A stretch of 64,000 bases of DNA from Paralithodes platypus. Its lineage: Eukaryota > Arthropoda > Malacostraca > Decapoda > Lithodidae. Positions 21,227 to 34,020 of the stretch are shown one piece after another. The position numbers were made by a program, and so were the translations under genes. The notes beneath the pieces were generated by a model. That model saw only the letters and a program-made list of their open reading frames with translations, was not told the DNA's origin and ran no database searches. The DNA lies in the NCBI GenBank assembly GCA_032716605.1, contig CM064485.1, positions 35,681,158 to 35,745,157 on the forward strand, in the 5' to 3' direction. The stretch's first letter is position 1; each line of letters opens with the position of its first letter.

Positions 21227-23970
21227 ATTATGGTGTAGGAAAGGTTGGTTATACAAATCAAACAAACAAACAAACAAAAATAGTTTATTAGCCTTTTGTA
21301 CAATTTGATCATGGGCGATTTACATATTAATCTTATTTGATTACAGTATTTTACAATCATTTAACTTTTTACAAAGCAGTTTACAAACATTTACTGGCCA
21401 TGAACTTTTGTTTATTTGGCCTATGCCTATTAACTCAAAATAATCATATTCCGAAAGTAAATTAGTTGATGAACTAATAGGTAATAGGTATATATAATAA
21501 AGAAAATTACTATTTATTTATTCTATGCCATCCAGGAAAATTGGTATGTCAAAAATTAAAATGAAGTTGGCAACCGTATTTTATGATTGATTGTATTAAC
21601 GATCTATTGCACAGCTAGATAAGGACTGAAATACTCTGCATCATCAAACTTCCGTTACCTCACTGTAGACGTGTATGCAATTTTGACATCTTTTGTCTCA
21701 TGACAGAAAGTTGAAAATGGTGTGGCTCAATTCCTCGCCACCCTAACACCTCTGAAAATGCCACACTTACAGCTGTTCAGGCATGCCAACATGTGTCACG
21801 ATATCAATATATACCCTCTATCTTTACTGTCCTTAACAATATAATGGTTTTGACCCACCTACGTTATCTTTCAATGCTAAAAAATAACAGGTGCTTAATG
21901 TGCTTCCTGTGAAGTTGTTTTGATTAGAAAAATGTGCAGAATATAACTGTTGGTATGCCTGGAGACAATATATCCTCGTGACTTGCATTGGAACCCATTA
22001 TTATAGTTATACTAATTAAAATAAAAGGATTACTGTGGTAATTTGATTTGGAACTTGAATAAAAACTATATTCAAATAAATATATACTGTATTTCTGTTC
22101 TTACAACATAACTTATATGTATATATTTCTGAACTATAATTACTACACTATAACACGCCACAAGCATATTCAAACAAGCAGGCATGCACACACGCACGCA
22201 TACGCAAACGCACATAATGGCTATTGTTATGTCCACCCACTATTACATGAGGTGTCACGCAATATAATTATGCTTATGGTATACAGTTTATCTCAATTGC
22301 GTAACGTACATTTAGTACTGTTGCTAAATAATGACTTTGCTAAGTGTTCCATGTTACAACCAAAAATAATTATCTATAAAAAGCATATTCACTCCGATAA
22401 TGCTTATTGAGGCACACAATATTCTGAGTGTGTGTGTGTGTGATTACCAATTATGCCAAGAGTAACGCTTAGTTGACGCAGTTTGTGTTTCCGAGGTTAG
22501 AGAGTGATGGTCGACCAATGACTATCACTGTTGTCAATTGCATGAGAATATGTTATTAGTTGTCTGAGATTGCATAGCATATAAAAGAAAAGACAATGCT
22601 GTATTAGTTTAAATAAATAGTACATTTAAAAAAATAACAATTGTAAGGTAGCTTTCTGAAGTCATAAGAGTAAGCGAAAATCTATACTATATCATTAATT
22701 ATAGCATATTTATCCCCACGACTTATGTGACACCAAATGATAATATGGATTTTAAACAGGTTATATATAGGCCAATAGTAGATGCAAGTTATCAAATATG
22801 ACCGCATTCGATGGCGGGTCACGCAAGTATAATGTGTCTAACACAGAAGCAAAAAAGCAATGCCTTATATGGTGAAAATTACGTTATATGTGGACTTATT
22901 TTACTCCATATCATTATGTGTGTATCTGCTCTTTTGCAATCATATTTACAAGCAGCCTCGTAAGGATCAGTATATATGTTGTTGCTTGTTTTCCTTTTTA
23001 CTTATTTGTTAAACGTGACATGTTGGGTAGACTTATACACATTGTGTCACAATCGTATGATAATAATCAAATTATTTCCTTGCTCTACCATGGGTCACAC
23101 CTATCGATTACTTTACATAATCCGTGCCCGATCTATATTTATGAAAATGGACAGAAACTTGTATTTTGGCTAATTATTTTGCATTATGCTTATAATCCTG
23201 TTAACAATATATTTGTGTTGTGCATAACTTCTCATTTTAACATAATTCGTTGACATTCCTAATCTCTCGCACAAATATATATGAAGCAAATAGAAATCGC
23301 CAGGCTCCACATTGGTGAAATAAGGTTGGCTAGTGTATGATGGCTACTGTCTACATAACATGTAATTCTAAATATCTAAATATTCTTCTGAAGTTATATA
23401 CTTTTAACTATTTTGTATTGGCATATACAATAGATTTAATGATTATGGTAATGATTCATACAATCATTTAATTGTATTAAAGGTTGTACTACAAACTATT
23501 ATTACATCTACCAAACTCAAAATGACCACTAACATCCCTCTTTACAGAACGAAGACCCATTCATTCATACAGACTTACACTAATATATCGCTATCGCTTG
23601 CCAGGAAAAAATCGACACCTAAATAACACGAACAGAAAACTAAAGGGGCTAAACTTGAGAAAGAAGGGGGAACAGAAAAAAAACCATATCTCCCCTTAAC
23701 CTCGTATAATTTAGCCGAGTACTCCTATTGTAAACAGATTAGGTTTACTGAAATAAGATAGGTTTAAGAAAGACTGAGTGGAACTATTAACACATTTATG
23801 TATTTTAGGTGGTCGCCACGTTCTAAGAATAAACGTTATACGGATAAAGGAAAAGGACATATTGATATTAGGGTATATTACAAAGAAATACACGAATAAT
23901 ATACAAGAGAATGGAAGTGAATTACATAATAATGACAAAATACGGTAGAAACTCTTATAACTCTTAATAT
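21056..23970. other. AT-rich non-coding DNA with a poly(G) tract
   Basis: A nearly pure G run of about 50 bases with two T interruptions lies at about 21,177-21,226, followed by (CAAA)n near 21,262-21,279. The rest, to 23,970, is AT-rich. The ORFs at 22,117-22,410 and 22,888-23,253 show no known motif and have compositions expected from AT-rich DNA. I see no RNA gene. Confidence 0.55.
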
Positions 23971-23974
23971 TGAA

Positions 23975-25640
23975 TGTCTAGCGCAATAGAAAAGGTCTCA
24001 CCGAAGTCGCGAAAGGAGGATGCCCAGGAGTTAGTAAGATATGAAAGCAGATCTCCAATAGAGCGACCCTTAAGGAAGCCATACTGGCGATCTGAGAGTA
24101 GATTATGAGAAGATAAATGCTTAAGAAATTTGGAAGTAAGAATAGTTTCAAAAACTTTAGAGACACAAGAGATGAGAGCAATTGGACGATAATTGGAGAG
24201 GTGAGAATGGTCACCCTTCTTTGGGACAGGTTAAATGAGAGCGAACTTCCAGCAAGAAGGGAAGACGTTAGAGAAGAGACAGAGACAAAAGAGTTTGCCT
24301 AGGCAGGGAGTCAGCACGGAAGAACATTTTTTTACTACAACAGGAGGAACACCATTCGAATGTAGTCTATGTAGTTGGAATATAGAAAAAAAAAACAAAA
24401 AAAAAAACAGAGAGGGTAGAAAGTACATCTTTAGGAGAGATTAGGATATTAGGCATAAGTAGGAGAGGGATGAATCGCACCAGAATCATCCAAGGTGGAG
24501 TTTTTAGCGAAGGTTTGAGCGAATAGTTCAGCTTTGTCAGAGGAAGAAGTGATGGTTGTGCCATCAGAGTGGAAAATGGGAGGGAAAGACGAGGAAGAAA
24601 AATTGTTGAAGAGGTTTTAGGCTAGATGCTAGAAAGCTTGTGAAGAGCTAGAGTTGGATAGTTCAGTGCATTTATTATTGATGAAAGAGTGCTTGGCAAG
24701 TCGAAGAACAGATTTGGCTTCATTCCGAGCAGAAACATAGGAAGAATGAGATTCTTGAGTTTGAAGGCGTCGGTACCGTTTAAATGCTTCCTCCTTATTG
24801 CAGACAGCAGTAAAAAAGCATAAGTAAACCAAGAATTTTTGCATTAGTCAGAGAGAAAGAAAATGGAATGTATGCCTCCATGCCCGATAGGATTACCTCG
24901 GTAATGCGTTCAGCACTCTCCGAGGGTCCTCAGCCACAGAAGCAAAATTAATTCCATTGGAAATCAAAGAAGTACTGCCAGAGAGCCTCCCAGTCGTCAG
25001 CGCCAAAGTGCCTCAAGCGCCGCCTGCTAAGAGGATCAGGTGGCCGTACTGGAGAGATAGGACAGATGACAGAGGTAAGTTTATGGTCGGAGGAGCCCAA
25101 AGGAGAGAAAAGATCGACAGTATAAGAAAAAGGGTTAGAAGTTAGAAACAAGTCAAGAATGTTGGGCCGATCTCTAAGGCGATCCGGGATACAGGTAGGT
25201 TGCTGAACCAACTGCTCTAGGTCATTTAGGATAGAAAAGACGTAGGCTTATCCACCAAGTTGGTCAGTAGAATTAGAGGAGAGCCATTGGTGGTGATGAA
25301 CATTGAAATCTCCTAAAATGGAGATTCAGAGAAAGGAGAAATGGCTAGAATGTGTTCCACTTTAGAGCTTAGATAATCAAACAATTTGGGAAAGTCGGTA
25401 GAGTTAGGGGAAAGACATATCACATAATTATTTAATATGAGAATGACAGGAAAGTTTGAGCCATAAAGTTGAGAAATCAGAGGAGCCAAAATCGGAAATA
25501 CGAGAGCAAGTGAGTTTGTTGTGGACGTATGCACAACATCCGCCTTTGGCTTTGAAACTAGGATAGAGAAAGTAGGAGGATACAGAGAAGGGGCTGCTGG
25601 CAGTTGCTTCAGGCACCTGAGTTTCACACCCACTAAATAT
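23975..25640 (-). mobile_element. Decayed Jockey-type LINE (endonuclease plus partial RT)
   Basis: Read on the minus strand from 25,640 down, these appear in changing frames: the endonuclease (KGGCCAYVHNKLTCSR near 25,560-25,510; YLSPNSTDF near 25,420), then [13 protein letters not shown] and [11 protein letters not shown] (catalytic SDH, about 25,165-25,070). The linker (FKRYRRLQTQESHSSYVSARN) is near 24,790-24,730, followed by the start of RT (NGVPPVVVKK near 24,350). The last part, 24,230-23,975, continues into RT and then stops. The 3' half including the catalytic YADD region is missing. Family assignment rests on resemblance to Jockey-like proteins common in decapods. Confidence 0.75.
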
Positions 25641-25718
25641 GTCCGCCTTGGCTGGGATCGAACCCAGGTCTAGCAGATTAACACGTGAGCGTGCTTGCCA
25701 CTCGACCGCCGTGGCTCC
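25638..25718 (-). ncRNA. tRNA-like sequence (SINE head or pseudogene)
   Basis: On the minus strand this stretch has a good A-box region (CGGTCGAGTGGCAAGC), a possible anticodon arm and a perfect B box GGGTTCGATCCC about 45 bases downstream. The acceptor stem does not pair well, so it is not a functional tRNA gene. It sits directly at the 5' side of the Jockey-type LINE fragment and is open through into its reading frame. It may be a tRNA-derived SINE head or an old fusion with the LINE 5' end. Confidence 0.5.
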
Positions 25719-25927
25719 AGTGCTGAATGAAATAATCAAGCACTAGCCTCAATAAAATGTATGATTGTAGCCAAAACAATAAAGGGGAACCACGGTCAGG
25801 AGGTTCATGGTCGATGGATGAACTATTAACACGGATGTTGTATTCGATTGTTGTTACAGGAATGAATGGAGGAAATTTGTTAGGAAGAACATAATATGAA
25901 GGTATTTGTAACCTTTTAATTGACAAA

Positions 25928-26172
25928 CCTGGAAGGTCATCATCCCCGATGTTGTGAAGACTTTGTTGTGGAAGTGCATATCATCTGAGATGAAGTCAAT
26001 GATATTGAGACCTGGTGAATGTTGTTCCGAATGTTAAAATACTTGCTTTGGCAGGTTTTATTGTATTCATTTTCTCCCGGTCATCATTGTTCCCTTTCTA
26101 ATGTCCCTTGCTAATCCTCCCCATCTATTTAACGGGAATGAAGGGTTGGCTATTGACTGTCTGACTGCCTGT
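25928..26172 (+). mobile_element. LINE 3'-end remnant (copy 2)
   Basis: Similar along its length to 14,309-14,562, starting CCTGGAAGGTC and ending in ATTGACTGTCTGACTG. The copies share order and spacing but differ at many positions, so both are old. Confidence 0.55.
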
Positions 26173-28380
26173 TACACTTGCTGTGGTAGCATTAGCATGA
26201 CCAGGTGCTGTCTGTTATATACTAATGACTATACTGTTTCAGCGAGCAGGTAGATGTCAATAGTTCCAGCTGATTGACTTGTGCGACCGTGATTATTTAA
26301 ACCTTTAAGAATTAATAATTACTAAAAGACGAGACATTGAAAACGGTAGCATGAGCCAATTAGCTAGACTAATTGACATCTAGGTGAGCCGTTCTCACCT
26401 CAGCGTCGCTGAAACAGAGTATAGTGATCCAGCAGCCCACATAGTGGACACCTTAACAATACCCAACAGGTTTTTACAAACAAATGGTCCTCGGAGTCAC
26501 CGTCCTACAGATATTATCTGCCATCACTCACAGTGCACTCGGTTTATGATTACGCATATAGTTATTAATATTTATATAGGGTGACAGTCTCTTATCTAAC
26601 TTATACATTTTACTGCACATAATATATAATTACCCTTGCATAGACTTAACCATGTAATATTTAACGTTAACATAGTTATATCGACATTTAAACCCAACAC
26701 ACACACACACACATACAGCTGCCACGTGGATGAGGTTGCGGCCATCCTCTGTATACCGAATTGTGATATAATTATGGTTTCTTCAGCCTAGCGTGGTTGC
26801 TAAATTTTAGTATATCTTAAATAGTTCCTACGCATGTTTTTCTCTTCCAGAAGCCAATAGGTATAAGTCATGACATGATTGGTTGTTAAAATATCAGTGG
26901 ATATATCTTTTTCATGAGCTACCCTGGCAACCTGTAACGCGCTGAGTTAGTCGCGAAAGATAATAATTGGTAGAACTAGAAAGTGCGGTCTCTGTGACTC
27001 TCCTGCCAAACCAATATTCCTACAGAGAGAGAGAGAGAGATGGCTAGAGCTATAACATATACTGATATGCGCGTGCATGCAGTGAAACATCAGTGTTTAT
27101 CGAAACACAAGTGTGTGTGTGTGTGTGTGTCTTTGAAAGATCATATTAGCATTCTTGATTAAAAAGTTTCCCAGAGGTTAGGTTTGCTCAATCGTCTGTT
27201 ACCCCCTTATCCCCGTACAGCCTCTTTCTCCGTACAGGGACACTGTTGTAAGCGTATCAGGTATTGTTCGCATATGAAAAATGCCTCTGAAAGGGTGCAG
27301 TCAAAGGCATGTAATCTCTACTCTTCTCCACCATAGTGTCTACAATCTCTCCACGTTGTGAAAATTGCATGTATGTTACTGTTATGCAATTATTATAATC
27401 AGTGTTCTTCACTCTTAACCTTGACTCTGCAGAGACAGAGGGCCACCCGCTTTGTAACTCATTCCCACCACCTTTCTACCCACCATTCAAAGCCAATAGT
27501 TAACTTAAATTTCCCCGTAATTTTTCAGCTCAACAAGTAAAGTATGACATTCACTCCGAAAATGTGTCTATCCCTCACCTTATGACTTTGTTTCAAGCTT
27601 TGCATGTCCTGCAGTTACATTCCAGTGCACCTTGAATATGGTTCTGTACTAAGCATTCTGTTCTGAGTGGGATAAGGGGGACAATAGGAGGTCAAATTGT
27701 TTATAAATAGTTTTGCCTCTTGTGTCTTTCATACACAGAGAAACAATTTATTAGGTAAAAGGAAGTGGAGAACATCAAACCTTTGATTGTCATATGGAGG
27801 AATTGGGTTGCTTGTAATGGGAATTAGCATTACATAGGTGAAGTGGCTCTGCGCTGCGGGTAATTTTTGTCATATGTTTAGATGAATGTATAGAGTAAAC
27901 ATTACCGAGTACTTATTCTTTTGATTAGTAAATACTCTATCAAGCTTTCGTTTATAAGTCTCTTCGATGTATTCGTCCATTTAGTTCGTCTCTCCCTTTC
28001 CCTCTCGCTCTCTCTCTCTGAACGGTTTAATTATATTTGCATTGATATCCAAATGTATATGCTAATAACAAACACCTTTATCATACATATCAACATTGGG
28101 AAATGTAAACCACTAAAACTTCTCTTGGGCTACTTTGAAAGTATATAGCGTTTTCCAATGCCATTTTAGTAGGACCTATTATTCTTATAAGTTAAAACGA
28201 CTATGAGGTTTGTAGCACTTATATCCGAGCAAATCATGTATTTGTTTCTATTTAAGTGGGTTACCAGTTCTTAAGTCTGATATTTGTATACTGTATTTTA
28301 GTCATATACTGTATATATATATCTTTTCTTCTCCAAACCCCCTTCTCAAACACAAAATACACATCTGGCCAATATCATAA
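26173..28380. other. AT-rich non-coding DNA with short microsatellites
   Basis: Contains (CA)n at about 26,698-26,713, (GA)n at about 27,027-27,041, (GT)n at about 27,111-27,130 and (TC)n near 28,010. No supported gene or RNA. Confidence 0.5.
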
Positions 28381-28381
28381 T

Positions 28382-28650
28382 TATAAGAACATAAGAACAT
28401 AAGAAAATGGGAGTCTGCAGAAAGCCGATTGGCCTAAGCAAGGCAGATCCCTGATTCCTCGATGATCTTAGGTTCTACGATCATGCAATGGATTTGTGAT
28501 CAGAGTTTTCCTTCTCCTAGGCTACTTGCTGTCGAAAGCTTACGAGTCTAGCTTACTCGAGTTTTTGATCAGGGTTTTCTTTCCCCTAGACAGGTTGCCT
28601 ACCATGGTTAAAGAGCCCTGTCTGCCCTGTAAGTTGTACAAACCTAAAGG
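28382..28650 (-). mobile_element. CR1 LINE 3'-end fragment
   Basis: It begins with three ATAAGAAC units and then TGGGAGTCTGCAGAAAGCC. This is the reverse complement of the last about 70 bp of the CR1 LINE that ends at 55,184, including its (TTCTTATG)n tail. The similarity is strong for about 70 bp and weak beyond, so this is a related family rather than a close copy. Confidence 0.75.
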
Positions 28651-28662
28651 TTTGTATAGGGG

Positions 28663-28850
<188 letters not shown>

Positions 28851-30280
28851 TATTACTACTGGTGCTACTACAACTACTACTACTCTATGTATTACTAATT
28901 AATAAATAATGATAGAAACAATATTATCAATACTACATAACGACAAGTACAAAGAAACACAAAAATAAATTCCCTAGTAGGGTACAGAGTGCAGAGAAAC
29001 AAAATACAGAACAAATGTTTTCAGTCCTTGTGGTTCTCTCAAGATCTGGGGGAAGGCCACTCATCAACCTCCATCCTCTTCTAGCTCTCTCTCTCTCTCT
29101 CTTTCGCTGTCCTAATACTCCTCAGAATACCTACGTTAGTGATTCACTTTCTCAGAACTGAATTCGTTGATGCATGAAGAATTTTAGCATCTCATTTATA
29201 TCTGAATCTGTTACTCACCATCAATTACTTAATTAATATGCGTTATTATTTATTTTGTACATTAGAGTACACAAGATTACGTGAAAAAACATTGAACACT
29301 CTAAATAATTATGGAAGTGAAAATCATCGTACAATCCTCTAGAGTCTAGAGTATATTTTGTACTGGGATGCATTGGTTCTGATACATAGACTGTTAATGG
29401 CCATGTCATACGACCAATTGTATCAGCGAATGGTATCGGAATATTTAATTAACAACTATTGATCTTACTCTCTGAAAGATTTGTTTTATAATTTCGACAT
29501 AATGTATAAGAATGTTCATGAATATCAACAATATTCAATATACTGTACAGTTATAACATAAGTGATTATAGGCCTTATATCAGACTTTGTATCAGTATAT
29601 AATTGACTCCGATACTGCGACGCCAACATATCTACTGCTGAAGTGTTCGTGTGACGTCGACATAAGTGTAAGCTACTCATTCGTATTGGGTTTATTGCTT
29701 CCAGTAGTATTTGGACGGTAATGTCAAGTAAAATAATTTATAGTATATTGTATTTTTCTTCTGACAGTGAGAGCAGCCGATATTGGTCAAGTGGCGACTC
29801 TAGGGTTGTTTACAAAGACTAAGTTGTCAGAAATAGAATACGAAAAGGATAACTAAAGTGTCCATAATAATATATCCTTTAAAGGAATATTGATAGTGAC
29901 AAACCAATTAAATATTAATATAAAGTAATCCGGTCAAAGCCTGGTTTCCTTTGAATTGCAGGATCGGTATGTCTCGCCAAAAGTAATCGACACCAGAGTA
30001 GGACGAAACATCTTATATTAATAAGTTAGGTATTATACATACCTTGATCTAATAGTACAGTAAGCATAAAACTGTGCCTTACAAATATAGATACTATAAA
30101 TACATTAGCACGACGATAAACAACCTTTCTTTAACGACGACACTCCCGGTGATCCTGGATAATGGCATCGTACCTTATGTATCTTCTATAAGGTGTAACA
30201 GGGCTGGATTAAAGCTATGTTCTCGATATACTATAGCTATAACGACATGAATCTAGATTTACCTTAACGGCATTTGAGTT
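28851..30280. other. AT-rich non-coding DNA
   Basis: A (CT)n tract lies near 29,084-29,102. I see no coding sequence, RNA gene or defined repeat otherwise. Confidence 0.5.
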
Positions 30281-30282
30281 AC

Positions 30283-30763
30283 ACCTTACGAGCGGCCTAG
30301 GCGGTAATTTATAATTATGTACCGCCCAGTGGGGTGTTTTTACCCTAAATAGGGATGTTTACGTGATCATTTTCATGCCTAAATAAGACCCAGAGCGTAA
30401 AACAAGTATCTATCCCTGAAAGGGCATAAACAGAGCTTTCCAATGACACCCCAACCATCCTTGTACGACCACTGGTTTTCTTGCAACGATCGCGCAACAC
30501 GAGTGCAAAAACCATGTAATTAGGTACTTTCCCTACATAATTCCCTGTGTAGCGAGTGTGAGGGGGGATGGAAGGGTGGTTTTCACTTCAGTTGGCCCAC
30601 CGCGGTGGTGCGCGACGGTCATAGGCTTACTACGCTCCTCACACCGCTCAGCTCTCTCTCTCTGCAACATTACGTGCTGAAAATGGCACACGACATAAGT
30701 TGTGAACCGCCACTTAGTCCAAATTTCTTTCACACGACATAAGTTGCGCGCCGCCAAAAAGGG
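30283..30763 (-). mobile_element. 481-bp MITE, family B copy 2 (inverted)
   Basis: In the opposite orientation to the copies at 20,225 and 43,868, with the same ends (ACCTTACGAGCGG on the left, GCGGCGCGC/CCC context on the right) and the same internal blocks (CCCTGAAAGGGCAT, TTTTCATGCCTAAATA). The flanking tetranucleotide reads TTAC on both sides (30,279-30,282 and 30,764-30,767) instead of TTAA. Two subterminal copies of CACGACATAAGTTG-type palindromes lie about 42 bp apart near 30,690 and 30,732. Confidence 0.85.
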
Positions 30764-30767
30764 TTAC

Positions 30768-31533
30768 ATGACACAGTTTTATTCATGTATTTACTTACGC
30801 ATGTAGCCTATGCCTGCTTCGTCGCACATTATGTTTAAGTAGTTGAATGTCAGTACAAAGATAAGATAATATTACATAAATGTATCTGATATATTCAGTA
30901 AAGTCGATGGTCAATTTACTATAATTAAATTCAAATTCAACAATGTAAAGTTTATTCCATTAATTATCACGTAAATAAGTAAAATTTAATTTTATATTTA
31001 AAGTATTGTTTGTTGTCAAGGTATTTTAATGAAAGTGTTACATATCCGATTTACATCATGAAAATGTTCCCATTTTTCGTGAGCTAGTAGGTTATTTTCT
31101 AGATAATTACTTTCTAAATTTTAATTTAACTAGATTATATGGTATTTGGACTATTTAAAACATGTCTTCTTACTTTGTTTAATTAGTACAGTTGTAATGC
31201 GACGAAATGTAATATAATTCATCTAATCAGTTTGTCAAGAATAGGGCAGTTTCTTTGCTGATAAACATTTTTGATTACATTAAGCAAATAATGAACCATG
31301 ATATATTTTGCTCCTTTATAAAAATATATACTGCATAAGGAGATTTCCTTTTAACTTTAATATCTTTCTTAATATGTCATTTAACTGCATTTACTGATTG
31401 ACTGAATAACTGGCTATACTAAAGAAATGCTATGAAAATAATATAAGCCAAAACAATGTAAGCCAGTGTGACAATTGCCAATATGTAAGCCTGCGACAAA
31501 GTGCTGTGAATATATATATATATATATATATAT
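30768..31533. other. AT-rich non-coding DNA ending in (TA)n
   Basis: No gene. The last bases, about 31,510-31,533, are (TA)n and form the insertion site of the large gypsy element. Confidence 0.55.
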
Positions 31534-34020
31534 TGTTACGAGGGGAGCTGGGGCAACCAGATGCTCCAATAGCCTAGCTCATCGCACCGAACTACCCTGC
31601 AACAGACACGCTCTTAATATCTGACTCAAACACCAAGACACGCAGGTTCTCTAGGAAAAATGGTTATCTTCCTCTTTGCTCCATTAACCCGGTAACGGCG
31701 AGAAAGCTCATAAGAAGTTTTACTGGGCGAGGGCGGCAAAGCTCTTAAGAGGGAAGGCCTAAAAAAAACATTTTAAACGGCCCCAGTAGCACTAAAAAAA
31801 AAAATTTCTATACCTCATATCACTCCTCCACATCTCCTCCTTCCCTCCTTTCCCCTCCCCCTTCAATTATCATCTATTTTCCCTGTTATTCCCTAATTCA
31901 TTGGTATATTTTTGTGCTAACATTAGCAAAATGTGTGTAGGATGTGCTTATGTGCCTAGTGGGTGTGTTACACAAGCGAGAGTGTGGATGAGTAAGCTCA
32001 GTCAGGCTTGAGGCCTTGTGAAGGGAGGGGTTGCCTCAATTTGCTCCATAATTCATGAATGGGCTGCTCCATGTATATTCGCAATTTTGACCAGAAAAAT
32101 TATATTTCAACTTGTTTTATTGTTGTTACAGGTTACTATCTTCATAGTGAAGGTAAAATAGGCGCATATGAAAAAGTAATAATGATATTTATCGTAAAAT
32201 GATGATTATAGGCATGAATGGAGCCTAATATGCTCGCCCAGGGGCATCGAGTTCAATACCCCCGGCTTGCCGTTTATAGGTTTACCCTTGTCTAACGGGG
32301 GGTCTGTGGCCGTTTTGGGCCTTTTCAGGCCATTCTGACTGCTATATCAACCATCAGCATGAAAGGAACTGTATTGTGCCGAAAACTAGGCGGAAATCGC
32401 TACACAATGACACCACATACAGCTACGTAGAACTCGTGGAGCCCTGACAGTGTTACCTCAAAGATGGAAGTTTAGCTGATTTTGCTACATTGTTCACTTT
32501 TCGCTAACTATTGGTCACACTGTCATCCACCCGTGCGGTGGGGGAACTGGAGTTAGTGTGGGCCGGGAGGCCACAGATGTCGGACGTATGGTTCATTACT
32601 GTTCCACCCATTTTCACTCGATCTTCACCCATTTTTCACCCGTTTTCTCCCAGTTTCTTTCACTCGACTTAAGTCGAGCGCCGCTAGTAAAGGGTTAAAG
32701 CAGTAACAAGGAGACACAAAAATATCTATTGTCCCCCAGTCTAGTCCACAGTGCGTGTAGTATAAACGAGAACTTCTAAGGTCATTCTAAACTGCCCACA
32801 TATTATCTAACCATACCACTACTAGACTCCCAGAACATTCTATATCATGCCCAATCGCTTAGGAATTGAGAACAATACAGAGCAAAAACCCATGGAAAGT
32901 CCAGTGCAATAAACCTCTGTGCCAAGCCTATTATCCCTAGCCTATGTCCTAATAATACACCGAGTGGCTCTCTTCAGCACAGCACGGCGGTGGTGTTGAA
33001 AGGGGTAAACAACTTTAATGACTTAACCCTTACAACATCATCTGGGGTTAACTCAATACAAACGAGTGCAATGGGGACAACCTCACCTAGTAACAGGCTC
33101 CACCCCTAGTCCCTGACTGCACCGAATGTATTGCTGCTAAAAACTACACAAGGCACAAGGGTTGATATCCTGGGGAAGTTGGAAGCTGGCTGCCACCCAA
33201 TAAAGGGTTGGATAAGACCCGAGTCAAAGGATGCTGTGTGATGGAAAAGCTTAGCCTACCATATCACACACCCAGCAACCTCAGTACTCAAAGGCCTGAC
33301 AAAAACAGAGATAAACAGTCCAGCCACCCAATCCCCCCAGTGATATCAACCATGAATAACATGCACATCTAATAATGGTGAAACAATGCTGCAGAATAAT
33401 GGAAAAGAACATGGAGGAATAAAAGGAGAAGCTTATATTCTAGATTGCCAAAGAAGAAATGAATGCAGTGATTAATATTAACCGAAAGATGTTAAAACAA
33501 AACAATATGCTCAATATGACTCCAGCCCCTGCTATGCTCCAATCAAATAAAGAACAAAAAGAAATATGCGGTATTCAAGGGAAACCAAAGAAGCAAGCCT
33601 AACCAACACCAACCAGTGATGTTGACAGAGCGAGAGGTGAGACTGGAGTGAAGGGCTGCAGTGGCGGGAGGGGGAGCCAGGCTCGCGTGGCGAGGAAGGG
33701 CTCCAGGCGTCGCAAGAATACTTAATTATCTCAGGTAGCCTGTGCTCTCACTAACAACAAAAGTAATCAAATAAAGCATAAGACAACATTGTGTAAACTT
33801 ATGATAAACGAAATCAATTGCCCAAAGGCTAAACAAAAGAGGTAATTACACTCGAGGCAACAAAGGCAATGTGTTGCACAGAGAGGCGCCAAACTGACAA
33901 AGAGGCACACGTGGGAATAAGAAAGAAAGAAGGCAAGCTAGCCTCTCACAGGGCTTAGGTGAAGTTTTATAACGCACATACAACTGAACTGGGGTTTTAT
34001 AAGTTCAGGGGAATGTGACA
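31534..34020 (-). repeat. Gypsy LTR, left copy (3' LTR), carrying a TTAA element
   Basis: 2,487 bp as found, about 1,476 bp without the inserted element and its duplicated TTAA. It aligns closely with the right LTR: in 95 bp compared around 32,700-32,795 there are about four differences, and long stretches beyond are identical. The purine-rich GGGTGTGAGGG (minus strand, about 34,021-34,031) directly before it suits a polypurine tract. Confidence 0.92.
31688..32694. mobile_element. 1,007-bp TTAA element inside the left LTR (family D)
   Basis: Flanked by TTAA at 31,684-31,687 and 32,695-32,698. The other LTR has the uninterrupted site with a single TTAA at 47,039-47,042, so the insertion and its 4-bp target duplication are directly demonstrated. 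The ends are CCCGGTAACGGCG and CGCCGCTAGTAAAGGG. A perfect 16-bp palindrome, CTCGACTTAAGTCGAG, lies at 32,663-32,678 near the right end. There is no transposase frame, so it is non-autonomous; piggyBac-type by its TTAA duplication. Confidence 0.95.

Noticed and set aside
22888..23253. 121-residue plus ORF rich in aromatic and aliphatic residues
   Set aside because: Composition is that of AT-rich DNA. No motif, no supporting neighbour and frame overlap with another chance ORF.
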